Assembly: GCA_029255685.2 (NCBI GenBank)
Contig: CM055315.2
Span: forward strand, 69,965,681-70,029,680
Length of the DNA stretch: 64,000 nt
Direction: 5' to 3'
Source: Silene conica
Taxonomy: Eukaryota; Streptophyta; Magnoliopsida; Caryophyllales; Caryophyllaceae
This document shows, piece after piece, positions 33,978 to 45,849 of the stretch. How positions within the stretch are numbered: position 1 is the stretch's first letter; every line of letters starts with the position of its first letter. A program made the position numbers and the translations under genes. The notes below the pieces were generated by a model, which was not told where the DNA came from, did not search any database, and was given only the letters and a program-made list of their open reading frames with translations.

Positions 33978-35075
33978 TTAACTGTCATCGTCAGCAGCAC
34001 TCTTGTTGCCAGACTTGGATTTGGGAAGAAGAAGGTTGTGGATGTTAGGCATCACACCACCATTGGCGATTGTCACATCACCAAGCAATTTGCTTAGCTC
34101 CTCATCGTTCCTTACAGCTAATTGAATGTGTCTCGGTACTATTCGAGTCTTCTTGTTATCTCTTGCTGCATTTCCTGCTAATTCCAACACCTACATATAA
34201 CATTACATTGCATTAGCATTCTCAATTTAATTCAAGAGTATAACAGTTGCATTCAATGCTATGAATTAATTGAATTTAATTACATTAAATGCAACCAAAC
34301 CGAATGAATCCACAAACTTGATACTTTAATACAAATACAAACCCTCGGAATAACACATCCCCAAACAAATATTCAAAGCGATCTTTTAGAATCTTGTTCA
34401 ACAAATAAAGGCTCAATTCAACAAAACCTAGCTCCACATCTTTCTTCAATCGATCATCACAAACCCAGATCCAATCAAAATTACAATTAGCCAGATGCAA
34501 TAAAATAATATCAGGATTAACAACCTAACTCCCAATTTGCCAAAAACACAAATCACAATCAGAAATCGCATAAAACAAATCTTTGATTTCAAAATCTCAT
34601 CACAAAATCGAAATCAATACAGTAACGAAATCAAATGAAAACGTGAAATAACAGAAAACAATTCCACAAATATCATAACTTTAGTTCCAAGTCATCAAAT
34701 TGGGATCATATATATAATCCACAAAATTCTCATGAAAATATGAAATAACAAAACTGCCGGTTAAGATTTGTGGGACTAATCAATATCAATCCAATTGCGA
34801 TAAAATCATCCATAAAATAGGAAACAATTGGAAAACTCTAGATTGAGAGCAGTTAAGCGTGTGAAGAGAGAGAAAAGGAAGGATACCTCAGCGGCGAGGT
34901 ATTCAAGGACGGCGGCGAGATAAACGGGAGCACCGGCACCAACACGTTCGGCATATTTACCGGCTTTCAAGAACCGAGCAATACGACCGACTGGAAACTG
35001 TAGACCGGCCTTGCTACTTCTAGATGTGGCCTTCTTAGCCGTGGAGGAGCCTAGCGTTTTACCTCTTCCTGCCAT
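33978..35075 (-). CDS. Histone H2A, canonical, one intron
   Basis: Exon 1 35075-34887 (63 codons) and exon 2 34190-33978 (70 codons plus stop), with a 696-bp intron using AG|GT and AG, give 133 residues. The sequence starts [10 protein letters not shown] and holds the H2A fold ([54 protein letters not shown]). The acidic-patch residues (EYLAAE and NDEEL) are present. It packages DNA with H2B, H3 and H4. The tail ends SAADDDS and lacks the SQ[ED]F phosphorylation motif of H2A.X. It also lacks H2A.Z-type and H2A.W-type (SPKK) features. So I call it canonical H2A, like HTA1/HTA10. The convergent neighbour is the formin. Confidence 0.97.
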
Positions 35076-35152
35076 TAATGGTGATTCTTGTCGAGATTTG
35101 TAGGGTTATGAAGTTTAGTGCGCGAGTGTTAAAAGAGAGATTGTTGGTGCGG

Positions 35153-35230
35153 AGATATATATAGGGTGTTTGTTTGAGTTTTAGCCAATCATCGTTGAGG
35201 ACACGGATCGAAAAGATATGCCGTTGGATT
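35153..35230 (-). promoter_or_regulatory. H2A promoter elements
   Basis: In plus coordinates: a TATA-like ATATATA (35153-35164), CCAAT (35185-35189), CACGGATC (35202-35209, one mismatch from the plant histone octamer CGCGGATC) and CGTTGGATT (35222-35230, one mismatch from the inverse of the histone nonamer CATCCAACG). Such elements direct S-phase expression of plant histone genes. Function here is inferred from position. Confidence 0.6.
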
Positions 35231-35349
35231 GTTTGTTGAATGGACGATGGGATTTGATGGATTAGAGTATGAGACGGATTGGTTTTGCCAACCCGTTTAC
35301 AATGAATTAGATCAGGACTCAGGAGTGCATGTCATCTCATAGTTTATTA

Positions 35350-35600
35350 CCCTCCGTCTGAGCAAATTCTTTACATCTACTTTTTGACACTATTCAAATA
35401 TTAAGAAAATCTATAATATTCTTGACAATCTATAGGAAGAAATATAGTTATGTGGAATTTTGTTTGATTCGTCTTTGTGAATAGATTAAGAATATCAAAT
35501 ATTTATAATTTTTATAAATGCAAAATGATATTGATGGTGTAATATGGATCTCGACAAATGTGAAAAAGTAAACGTAAAGAATCCGCTGAGACAAAGGAAG
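35350..35600. mobile_element. Stowaway-type MITE, copy 2
   Basis: 251 bp with TA at both ends (35348-35349 and 35601-35602). It has an inverted orientation relative to the copy at 1206-1441 and shares CTTTACATCTACTTTTTGAC-like and AATATTCTTGACAATCTATA-like words with it. It lies just upstream of the H2A promoter. Confidence 0.8.
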
Positions 35601-35856
35601 TACTTCTCATATTTCTTTTGTTGTTCCATTTTCATTTTGATACAAAAAATAAGAGAATTAATTTGGATCATATAATACACATAATTTTCACATTAAATTA
35701 TTTTTGAACCACATAAAGTTGTCCAAAAGATAAAAAGGGAATACTATGTAATTAGACCAAAACGGAAAAAGGAACAACACGGAAAATAGGAGCTAGTTTT
35801 TATTATCTTTTTGGCTAATATAAGCAGGAAATAACAACAAATAAACAGAAAATTAA

Positions 35857-36594
35857 GAGGTTGTTTGGTTCAAAATTTGGCAATAAAATGGATTAGGATG
35901 AGAATCCAGGGTGAAATGGATTAGAACCTAATAACTTTTCACACTTGTTTGGTTTGATTTTGTAATGGATTCAATATGTTATTTCTATAATCATAATAAC
36001 TAGGTTTATTAAATAACAAAAAGAGTTGTATTTTTTTCCCATTAACTATAATTTACTAGCGGAAAATTATAGCCAAAGAACAATCCAAATTTCGAGAAAT
36101 CGATCAACAATCCGACAAACTCTAGTATTTCGTCCTGCAAAAATAATTCAATCATGTGCATCTTTCAATATTAATTATACAACGACAAATTTTAAGGCAA
36201 TTGTCATACTACGAGTCATCATACAACCCGTAAATATGCAACATTTTTTTTTAAAATGAATATACTTATAGTGGGATTCGAACTCATGACCAATAAGTGG
36301 GAATTTAAACTTTTACCATAGTATCACAAAGTGTTTAATGTGTATTTTATGGGATAACATTTACTTATCTATAATTAAACAATATTTTGGGTGACAAATA
36401 TCCGTCTTTTAAACCACTTATTTAAAGTCTGGGCGTAGGGGCCCGCCACCCCTTGCTACTTGGTGGATTCGCCCACGGTTGAGGTTGATTTAGAATCTCT
36501 TAGGTTTCTAAATCATTCCAAAAGTGATCAATCAAACACTTGAATGAGTGATATCAATTCCATTCAATTTCATACCCCTAAACCAAACACCCCC
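35857..36594. mobile_element. PIF/Harbinger-like MITE
   Basis: Ends GAGGTTGTTTGGTT and AACCAAACACCCCC are inverted, with a TAA flank at each side (35854-35856 and 36595-36597), as in PIF/Harbinger elements. The interior has no transposase. An inner stretch at about 36240-36470 with GGGATTCGAACTCATGACC looks like a nested sequence of its own. Confidence 0.6.
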
Positions 36595-36601
36595 TAAAAC
36601 A

Positions 36602-36762
36602 CAAATTCTCATTGAAAACGGGCACTATCCGTCACAAGCTGAACACGGATAGTGCCTTCTCACATAATGCAAGTTGCACTATCCATATAATGCTCCACTT
36701 TCTCCCATGTGTAAAGTTTTCGTCTTCAACTTATGACGGATATTATCTGTCACAAGCAAGAC
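36602..36762. mobile_element. MITE family A, copy 3
   Basis: Similar to 9954-10141 along its length (shared GCAAGTTGCACTATCCATA and TATTATCTGTCACAAGCAAG). It abuts the PIF/Harbinger-like element. Confidence 0.7.
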
Positions 36763-36775
36763 TATTTGCCCCTAA

Positions 36776-37920
36776 AATTATATAAGACACAACTATATGA
36801 GGTATTGCCATTGCTGGGAATGATGCCTAAACCGGGAGAAAGATGAAGAACAGAGGCAGCTGGACAACAAAGGAGCATTTTGATCTGATAAGAGCTCGAT
36901 CGAACTCTGGCTTTTGTTCGATCGAAGAGACACAGCGGAAGAAATCCTCGACCGAGTAGTCGCTTACTCGATCGAGGAGATTACATGAAGAACAATGGTA
37001 TCGAGGATTCTGGGAATGCTCGATCGAAGAGATACAGGAAGAAGGTTGCTCGATCGAAGAGTTTTGGCGAACAGTTGCTCGATCGAGTGATTCTTGAACT
37101 CGATCGAGCAACTCACTTACTACCTCGGGTTCCGCAACTTTGCTTTCTTTAGTTTTAGGTTAAGGATTAAGTGTTTAACCTAATTCCCCTATAAAAGGGA
37201 GTAGGTTAACACTAATGACATAAACTTTTATCATTTAATCATTTCATACACTTTTACTTTTTATCATTAGTCAGTAGCCTTGCTTTTCTCATTTTGAAGA
37301 CACAGTAGTTCATTTTAGGGTTTATTCAAGCTTTTGTTTCATTTTCTGGATCTTCCTTGTTCAACATTTCTGCCAAGTTTATCGTAATTGCTCTTAATCT
37401 TTTCTCTTATTTTCATTCTTGTTATTTCCTGGTTATGTTTATTAGTTTATTATCATCTTTTATCATGTCGCATTTTATTAGTCTTGATATTGTTAGCGTA
37501 GATCCCGAAACCATGCGTAGGTGATTTTTATAATATGTTAGGATGAGAGAAGTCGAGGTAGTAATGTCGTAGGAATCACATGTTAGTCGTCTCTGTGACG
37601 AAGTTCGTCTATAAGCAAAATAATCAGAAAACTAGTTGAATGAGTGCACGCAGAAGACCGATTTATCTAGTAAAACTATACCTGGATCGAAAGATTGGTA
37701 AATTAAGCTTGCTTAGGACGATCGATATAATAACCTTCCTAGATCGAAAGATTAGTTGGGGAGTCTATGGCGATTTGAGACCGAAAGGAGATAATCACTA
37801 CCCACCTCGTCAATGACTCGGCTGACCTAGTTATCTCACATGACATGAATTACAGTCGGTCGACCCCATGTTGAGGTCGGTAGACCACTTCTCTGTAACA
37901 GTCGTCTTATTTTTCCCGAA
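36776..37920 (+). mobile_element. Athila-like LTR fragment
   Basis: Resembles the LTR at 48510-49870 in order of parts. It has a purine-rich start, a CTCGATCGAG cluster, a TATA-like CTATAAAAGGGAG (about 37190), a T-rich leader, and a later block with GATCGAAAGATTGG and GACCGAAAGGA. The left LTR end (TGATATGTGC) and the tRNA-Asp primer site are not seen, so it is a fragment or a divergent relative. Confidence 0.5.
36893..37113. repeat. CTCGATCGAG palindrome cluster 2
   Basis: About nine exact or near-exact copies of CTCGATCGA[AG] at intervals of 20-45 bp, inside the Athila-like LTR fragment. They let an open frame run across on the minus strand, but I do not think it is a gene. Confidence 0.8.
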
Positions 37921-39231
37921 AATAACTTGTTTTTATTTTCCCATGGCCTTAAGTAATATACTGTATACGGAAATAATATATTATTTTGTGAAACGGTTCA
38001 CTCTCGCATGATACATATTATTTTAAAACGGTTTAAGATAATGGATTATAAACTTATTAAAATTAAAGTGGTTAAAACGGTATAATCACATAATTTTAAT
38101 CCCGTAAAGGTGGTTTGGTAAAATTTGTTAAATCATAATAGCAGTATTATGTTATGAATGAATTTTAATTTTAGTTGATGCATTTTATTTATCGTCTTGT
38201 TGAATGCTTTTTGAATGCTCTATAACGTATTTAATTTTGCAAGCGGTTGTAACTTAGTGTGGCCTTAGAAGATTGTGTCACCGTAATGATGAGACACAGT
38301 CTTGTTTGTAATTTTGAGATCTTGAGTCTCCGTTTTGGGTTTTTGCCATGTAATTACTTTTGTATTTAAATTAGAATGTAAATAGGGTTATATTTGTAAT
38401 TTAAATTAGTAATTTTGTGAAAACCAAAGACGGAGACCGGATGCTCACTCCCGCTGCAAGGACCAAGATGGAACATCAAGACAAGCTTCTAGGGTCCAAC
38501 GGTGGATTCCAAGTTGTTTTATGTTTATTTTGGTAGGATAGGCCACACTAGGACTTTTATTTACGTTTATCGCATTTATTTTATGCTTTCATCGATAATA
38601 GCTTGCATCATATTCCGCCTAAAACCAAACCACCTATAACATGCCTGAAAACTGACTCATGTAGAGGTTACGCGTTAGTTTTCTGTGACAATACAGATGT
38701 CACATGTCAATTGCAAAGCCATCACTTTATTTCATTTATTCACGCATATGCTAGATATTAGTTCACTTAAAATGGATAAATATAAGTTGATGGGGTCTTC
38801 CTCGTATAACCAAAAATTGAGAATAGTCTTTATAAATCAGACTCCCATGAATCCCTTCTTCGTCGGTAGGCATAATATGACCCCTTCTACGTCGGGTAAG
38901 TGGGAACAGATGATTTATTTTATCTCAACATCATGGTCACTCGATACTATCTAGCGACTGAGATGGACTAATAGATAGGATTTACGGAAATCTATCGACC
39001 AAGAGTTCCAACGGTGGAATTAGCCAAGCTGTGGGCTTATCAATATACGGAAATTGAGTCTTGGGATCGTTTATATAATTCTTGAGGGAGATCAATTATA
39101 TAAATGCATGAGTCTACGAGTTTAAATACATTTTAATATAGACTTAAATCACAACAATGAGTTGCTTATATGGTTCTGTTTTATCTTCTTTTCAGTGTAG
39201 AACACGTTCAAATTAAACTGCTGTATAACTA
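37921..39231 (+). other. Leader of Copia-3 and unassigned AT-rich sequence
   Basis: About 1.3 kb with no gene. The later part (from about 38400) probably is the 5' untranslated region of Copia-3. No LTR end or primer site was found, so the 5' LTR of Copia-3 seems missing or replaced. Confidence 0.4.
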
Positions 39232-39950
39232 ATGGCTGGTGAAGACCCAATGCCAAGTGCCAAGCTAGCACGTGAATCCTGGCTAAAAGCCTTCATGGAC
39301 TCCATGAATCAGTCTACTAGACTGAGGAATGATGGGTCAAACTTCTCTGACTGGGAGGCAGCACTACGGAATGCTGCCATTGCTGACGGAAAGCTCAAGT
39401 ACTTAACTTAGCCCATTCCGGCACACCCAGGAACTGGAGCTAGAGCTAATGAAGTTCGCGCTCATAGCGACTTCGTCATGGAAGCGGGTGCGATAAAGAA
39501 CGTACTCATCTATGCAATGGAATCCAATTTGCAAAGACGTTTCATAACCCATGGTGCAAACAAGATTTTCACCACGCTCACTAACGAATTCTCAAAAGCT
39601 CCGAGAATCGTTTCTTATGAGCATACCTGTCGCTTCTTTGAGGCGAAACTCGAGAAGGGCCAAGCGGTTAGCCCACATATTCTCAACATGATTGAGAATA
39701 TTGAGAAACAGGAGGCCCTAAACTGCAAGATCAGTGAGAACATAATCGTTGATCGAATGCTTCATTCGCTTCATGATGGGTTCGCCCTCTTTAGGGCCAA
39801 CTATTACATGAACGACATGAAGAAGACTCCTCATGAGCTCCACTCCCTTCTCGTACAGACCGAGAAGGATCTGAAATTAAGTGGGAGCGTGAAGCAGGAT
39901 GTTCTCATGATCTCCAGCAAGGGTAAGGGTAAGGGAAAAGCTAAAGCTTA
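39232..39950 (+). pseudogene. Copia-3 gag pseudogene
   Basis: From the ATG at 39232 the frame reads MAGEDPMPS with the gag core DGSNFSDWEAALRNAA. A TAG at about 39409 interrupts it, then it stays open from 39478 to a second TAG at 39949. It remains in the same frame as pol at 40060, so loss is by nonsense changes only. Confidence 0.85.
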
Positions 39951-40059
39951 GGGCGACCTAACGGTAGGTAAGCCCAAGTTTAAGAAGTCAGGATTTACTA
40001 AGAGTGGGCCAGGTGAGTCGAGCAACTCACATGGCAAAACAAAGAGCAAGGATACTAGC

Positions 40060-43000
40060 ATGGAATGCCGCCATTGCCACAAGATTGGGCATTGGAGGCG
40101 CTCATGCCCCGTGTATCGTGAGGACATTAAGGCATGCCACGTTACTCCTGTTGGTATGTCTTCTTCTTCTTTTATTCACATGATTGAGATTAACCATGCA
40201 AGTTACGGAACTTGGGTACTAGATACTGGTTGTGGTTCTCATCTATGTAATCATGTGCAGGGCCTCCGAAACCAAGAACCCCTCATCAAGGGTGAGGTTG
40301 ACCTGCGTGTCGGGAATGGAGCACGTGTTGCTGCAATCTCGAGGGGAACATACGTGATCCAACTTCCAAGTGGATTCGAGTTATCTTTATATAACTGTTT
40401 TTATGTTCCTTGTTTATCCAAAAACATTATTTCAGTTTCTGCACTTGACAAACTTGGTTTTTCATTTGTAATAGAAAATAACAGTTGTATTTTCTCATTA
40501 CACAATATGATTTATGGCAACGCAGTTTCCATGAATGGAATTTATGTTTTAGATCAAACCACTGAAATATTACATGTGAATAATAAGAGATTAAAGGTAG
40601 GTGACAAAGATCAAACTTACCTATGGCATTGTCGTATGGGACACATAAATGAGAAACGCGTAAAACAGCTCATACAGAATGGAGCTATCTCGGCCTTTGA
40701 TTTCGAATCATATGGCACGTGTGAATCATGTCTCATCGGTAAGATGACTCGTATTTCCTTCAAAGGTGTTGGAATGCGCGCTGCCGACCTATTAGGACTC
40801 ATACATACGGATGTATGTGGCCCTATGTCGATCAACGCACGAGAAGGTTATAGGTATTTCATCACTTTCACGGATGATTTGAGTAGATATGGCTATGTCT
40901 ACTTGATGAAACATAAAAGTGAATCCTTTGACAAGTTCAAAGAATACCAGAATCGGGTACAGAACCAACTGGGAAGAAAGATTAAAGCACTACGTTCTGA
41001 TCGTGGTGGTGAGTATCTTTCACACGAGTTTGATCAACACCTTAAAGACTGTGGCATCGTGCTACAGTTGACTCCACCTGGAACACCACAATTAAATGGT
41101 GTGTCCGAACGGAGAAATCGAACTTTACTTGATATGGTTCGATCCATGATGAGTCACACCGTTGTGCCTGATTCATTGTGGGGCTATGCTCTTTTGTCAG
41201 CCGCTCTAATACTCAACCGAAGTCCGTCTAAAGCTGTTGACAAGACTCCATATGAATTATGGAAGGGAACGGTCCCTAACTTGTCCTTTATTCGGGTTTG
41301 GGGCTGCGAGGCTTATGTCAAGTGGAGACACGAGGATAAGCTCGGCCCGCGATCGGTCAAGACATACTTTATAGGATATCCAAAGGGAACTTTTGGTCAT
41401 TACTTCTACTCGCCAACCGAACAACGTGTTTTTGTTGCGGCTAGTGCGACGTACTTAGAGAAAGAATCTCTCGAGAACAAGTCGAGTAATAGAACCTTCG
41501 ATTTATCGGAGGTTCAAGAACCAACTACCGAGCAACCATTGGAGGAAACAGTTCCTTCAACCGAGGCTGCGGTAGATATTTCTGAGGAACCTAGGAGGTC
41601 AGGAAGAGTCTCTATTCCTCCGGACAGATACATTGGTATGGTCGAGGAACATGATATAGATGACGTCTTACTCCTAGAGGGTAATGAACCCACAACCTAT
41701 AAAGGTGCCATGACTAGTTCTGACTCAAAGCTATGGCTAGAAGCCATGCAATCCGAGATGGACTCCATGTATGAGAACAACGTGTGGGATCTTGTGGACC
41801 TACCTGCAAAGGTACGTCCCCTTCAATGCAAATGGCTTTACAAAATAAAGCATGTCGTGGAAGGTAAACAAGATATCCATAAGGCAAGACTAGTTGCTAA
41901 AGGTTTCACCCAAGTGCCAGGCTTGCACTACGATTAGATCTTTGCACCCGTAGTCATGCTATGTTCCATTCAGATTATCTTAGCGATCGCCGCATTTCAC
42001 GATTATGAAATCTGGCAAATGGACGTTAAAACCGCCTTCTTAAACGGTTATTTGGAGGAAGAGTTGTACATGGTACAACCCGAGGGTTTTATTGATCCAT
42101 AAAATCCTAAGAAGGTTTGCAAGCTTAAGCGTTCCATCTATGGACTTAAGCTAGCATCACGGAGTTGGAATCATCGCTTCGACCAAGTGATAAAAGAGAA
42201 TGGGTTCATTCGATCAGTCGAGGAACCATGTCTCTATATCAAGTCGAGTGGGAGCAAGATTGTTTTCCTAGTACTTTATTTCGATGACATACTCTTGATT
42301 GGGAATGACATACCTCTCCTTTCTTCGGTTAAAGCATGGTTGAAAAACCATTTCTAGATGAAAGATCCGGGAGAGGCACAAAGAATTTTGGGCATCCGTA
42401 TCTACAGGGATAGATCACGACGGATGTTGTCTCTCAGTCAGGAGTCTTACATAGATAAGATTCTGGAGAGATTCAGCATGAGGAACTCCAAGAAAGGGTT
42501 CCTTCCTATGACTACTGGGCTTCACTTGAGCAAGACTCAAGAAGCTAAGACATTGGAAGAGAAAGAGCGCATGAGTCGGATTCCTTATGCTTCGGCTATA
42601 GGATCGATCATGTATGCCATGATATGCACACGTCCAGACGTTGCATATGCATTGAGTATGACAAGTCAATTCCAAGCTCATCCAGGTGAACAACATTGGA
42701 TGGCCGTGAAAAACATTCTTAAGTACCTACGGAGGACTAAAGATTGGGGATTGACTTACGAAGGCGACTCGATGCTCTGCGCCACGGGTTACGCAGATGC
42801 TAGCTTCCAAACGGATCGAGACGACTCAAAATCTCAGTCTGGATTCGTTTTTACTCTTAATGGCGCTGCTGTCAGCTGGAAAGGTTCTAAACCAAGTGTT
42901 ATAGCAGATTCTACAACTGAGTCCGTGTAAAAGGAGATATTTATTGATAAAATAGCTACGGATGACAACATAGCTGATCTTCTCACAAAAGCATTACCAC

Positions 43001-43060
43001 GTGATAAGCATGAAGGGCACATTCATTCCATGGGAAGTAGATGTGTCCCTAAGTTGTAGT
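40060..43060 (+). pseudogene. Copia-3 pol pseudogene
   Basis: A zinc knuckle CRHCHKIGHWRRSC (40063) is followed by protease (WVLDTGCGSH, near 40213), pre-integrase (WHCRMGHI), integrase with [16 protein letters not shown] and SERRNRT (Asp, Asp, Glu kept), RT and RNase H. It is open for 625 codons to a TAG at 41935, then stops at about 42100 and 42355. RT has YFDD in place of YVDD (42277). An internal deletion near 42928 fuses the middle of RNase H to its last motif (NIADLLTKAL). All pieces except at the deletion are in one frame. Confidence 0.88.
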
Positions 43061-43922
43061 ACTCTTTTATGAATTCATGTAATAATTCATTTTCTCGTGT
43101 ACTCTATTCAACCTCATTGCTGTGATATAGAATGTTTTGTTTTTCATGTGGAATTGTACGCCAATTTTGAACACCACAAAGTGAACTGAATAACATTACA
43201 TCGTTTTTAGTCCTTGATTACCCACTTGAGCTGATAACTCAGGTAATCATTTTGTGACGTTGGTTGATGGTGGGTTCAACGAGCCATAAGTCACACGGCT
43301 GACTGACCAATCACAAAGGTGAGTTATACGGATATCTCGTAGGACACCCCGTGACAACGTTATGGAGTCCTAAATGTTTTATAACATTGGGTGCCAGGTC
43401 GTGGATAGGACCTCCACAATGTTCCTTAGAGTCGAGTCTTTTGACTTTCAACTGTCTCTTGAGATTAAGGCAGATTTTGGGTAACTTTGGTTTCTTTCCC
43501 ACGGTCATCGTAACAGGGGCCAAGAGGATTTTTTCTGGGTTATTTCATGCTGCGCGATATCGGCAGGACTCGAGTTGAGGGAAATATCCAAACCCTTATC
43601 AGGATTTTATCATTTCTCAGGGCCACTCGAGGAGTAGTAACTGAAATGCATGGCCATGCTCGAATACAGATTCGTTTTATCAGTTAAGTTACTCTCTAGT
43701 CGGGGAAACCACTCTTGATACAAATCGCTTGTGAGATACGACCTTTGCGAATGCGGATTTGCAAATTGTCTTACATTGAGTGGGAGAAATTTTAAAAGGA
43801 TATGAGAATCGGTTATCGCACCTATACTTGTACGGACAAGTGGGAGTTTGTTGGAGCTTATGTCCTCCACATGTAGTGTGATAACGTCATTGCACATACC
43901 CTTGTACGGACAAGTGGGAGAT
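43061..43922 (+). other. Copia-3 3' untranslated region with duplicated LTR start
   Basis: Holds two near copies of CTTGTACGGACAAGTGGGAG, at about 43828 and 43900. Each is followed by TGTTGG[AG]GCT, the start of an LTR-like sequence. The first copy is short and continues for only about 60 bp. No coding region. The minus-strand frame at 43610-44152 looks accidental. Confidence 0.5.
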
Positions 43923-44934
43923 TGTTGGGGCTGGTGTCCTTGACAGTTAGTATAATGACTTACTAAATCTCTTAAAGGATCACAAGGGCATACTTTAGTA
44001 TTATTATCAGTTGATCCACGTTTATCAATAACGGTTGGCTTGCTAGATAAGTTTGACGTTATTGTCATACGGATGGCGGTGATCAACTGGTCCCTATACG
44101 TCACACCTATAGGACACGTTTGAGAGATGTGAAGGTATGAAAATACAGTCACATTTATGCCGAATATGACTAAACAGTTAGTTAGAGGTATTGACTATTA
44201 AATTAGTCAATAAGATGTTGAGATTATTATTTAATACGGATTAAATAATTTTAGCTAACAAGGATTACATGATTAATTCGTAAATTAAATATAAACGGTT
44301 ATATTTAATTAAATATTGTATTCACGTATTAATATAAACGGTTATATTAATTTGGGTAATTATACAATATCGTAATTTTATCAGACCATTATTAATACAT
44401 CGACTGCATTAATATCTGATAACACGTGTACGATTTATAATAAATACCCGCGAATAATATTTAGCAAAACGGGTTGAATCACGCAAAGGAATAAGGTAAG
44501 AGTGGAGAAAGCCCACTCTCACCCACCCAATTCGGCCGACCCAATGAGGCTACATAAGGAGAGTCCTTCTCCTTGTGTCAGGTGATTCATTCAACTGGTT
44601 AATTGATAATCTCAAGAATTAGGGTTTTGGAATTAGGGTTTTGAGAACATTATTTTCCCAAAACTCAGATCTCACATCTAAAACCTCACAAAAGCTCTCC
44701 CCATATTGCAAGGCAATTGGAGAGTATTTCTAGCACACGCGGCAACATCTCATTCAAGTCTTGGGTGCAAGTTATAGGAGGGAATTTACTTTAATTCCTG
44801 TTCTCAGGCCTATTCAAGCAAGGACCCAAGGTTGTATTCTTTTTCATGCTTTTAATTAACTTATGACAATAATCACAATTGTATGTTTCGTTATAATCCT
44901 TCAAGTTTAGGGCGAATACATGCTTTATTCCCCA
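43923..44934 (+). repeat. Copia-3 3' LTR
   Basis: Starts TGTTGGGGCTGGTGTCC after the purine-rich CAAGTGGGAGAT. The right end is not fixed, and CCCCACA near 44934 is a candidate. Its first roughly 600 bp (to about 44524) recur in the opposite orientation at 44939-45541. A short hairpin GGTAAGAGTGG...CCCACTCT lies at 44494-44520. Confidence 0.7.
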
Positions 44935-44938
44935 CAAG

Positions 44939-45541
44939 GGTAAGAGTGGGCCTTTTCCACTCTTACCTTATTTCTTTGCGTGATTCGACCCGTTTTGCTA
45001 AAAATATAATTCGCGGGTTTTATTTATAAATCGCATACATGTTATCAGATATTAATGCAGTCGATGTATTAATAATGGTCTGATAAAATTACGATATTGT
45101 ATAATTACCTAAATTAATATAACTGTTTATATTAATACGCGAATACAATATTTAATTAAATATAACCGTTTATATTTAATTTACGAATTAATCATGTAAT
45201 CCGTATTAGCTAAAATTATTTAATCCGTATTAAATAATAATCTCAACATCTTATTGACTAATTTAATAGTCAATACCTCTGACTAATTGTTTAGTCGTAT
45301 CCGGCATAAATGTGACTGTATTTTCATACCTTCACATCTCTCAAATGTGTCCTATAGGTGTGACGTATAGAGACCAGTTGATCACCGCCATCCGTATGAC
45401 AATAACGTCAAACTTATCTAGCAAGCCAACCGTTATTGATAAACGTGGATCAACTGATAATAATACTGAAGTATGACCTTGTGATCCTTAAAGAGATTTA
45501 GTAAGTCATTGTACTAACTGTCAAGGACACCAGCCCCAACA
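44939..45541 (-). repeat. Inverted partial copy of the Copia-3 LTR
   Basis: On the minus strand it reads TGTTGGGGCTGGTGTCC from 45541 leftward and aligns over about 600 bp with 43923-44524, with roughly one difference in twenty. It stops after the hairpin near 44939 and lacks the rest of the LTR. It abuts Athila-1 sequence at 45542. Confidence 0.85.
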
Positions 45542-45618
45542 AGTATGAGGGGCCAAGTGTTGAAGTTTCTAGTCAGAAAGGTGCAGAAGGCAGAAAAGAA
45601 GAAGCTGTAACGAGAGCT

Positions 45619-45790
45619 CGATCGACTGGAATTTTTGAAGATGCACTCGATCGAGCAGATGTCAGAGCTCGATCGAGTGAGGTTGACAGAGAGGTCCTCG
45701 ATCGAGTAGTACCACTTGCTCGATCGAGCAAAGCAATGGATGAGATCACTCGATCGAGTGATCAGTTGGCAAAAAGCACTCGATCGAGTG
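45619..45790. repeat. CTCGATCGAG palindrome cluster 3
   Basis: Seven to eight copies of CTCGATCGA[GC] in 170 bp between the gag side and the protease of Athila-1. The same place in Athila-2 has cluster 6. Confidence 0.82.
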
Positions 45791-45849
45791 TTTTACAGAA
45801 AAGAAAAGAAAAAAGAGAGAAAGAACAGGCATATTACGAGCAGAAGAAT

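Noticed and set aside
36262..36282. Another B-box-like word (GGGATTCGAACTCATGACC)
   Set aside because: No tRNA fold around it. It is likely a nested repeat or SINE remnant, but ends could not be found.
36827..37111. 94-codon minus-strand frame with repeated RSSIEH-like words
   Set aside because: Comes from the CTCGATCGAG cluster in the Athila-like LTR, without start context or domain.
43610..44152. 180-codon minus-strand frame
   Set aside because: It crosses the boundary of the Copia-3 3' region and LTR, has no domain and no start context.
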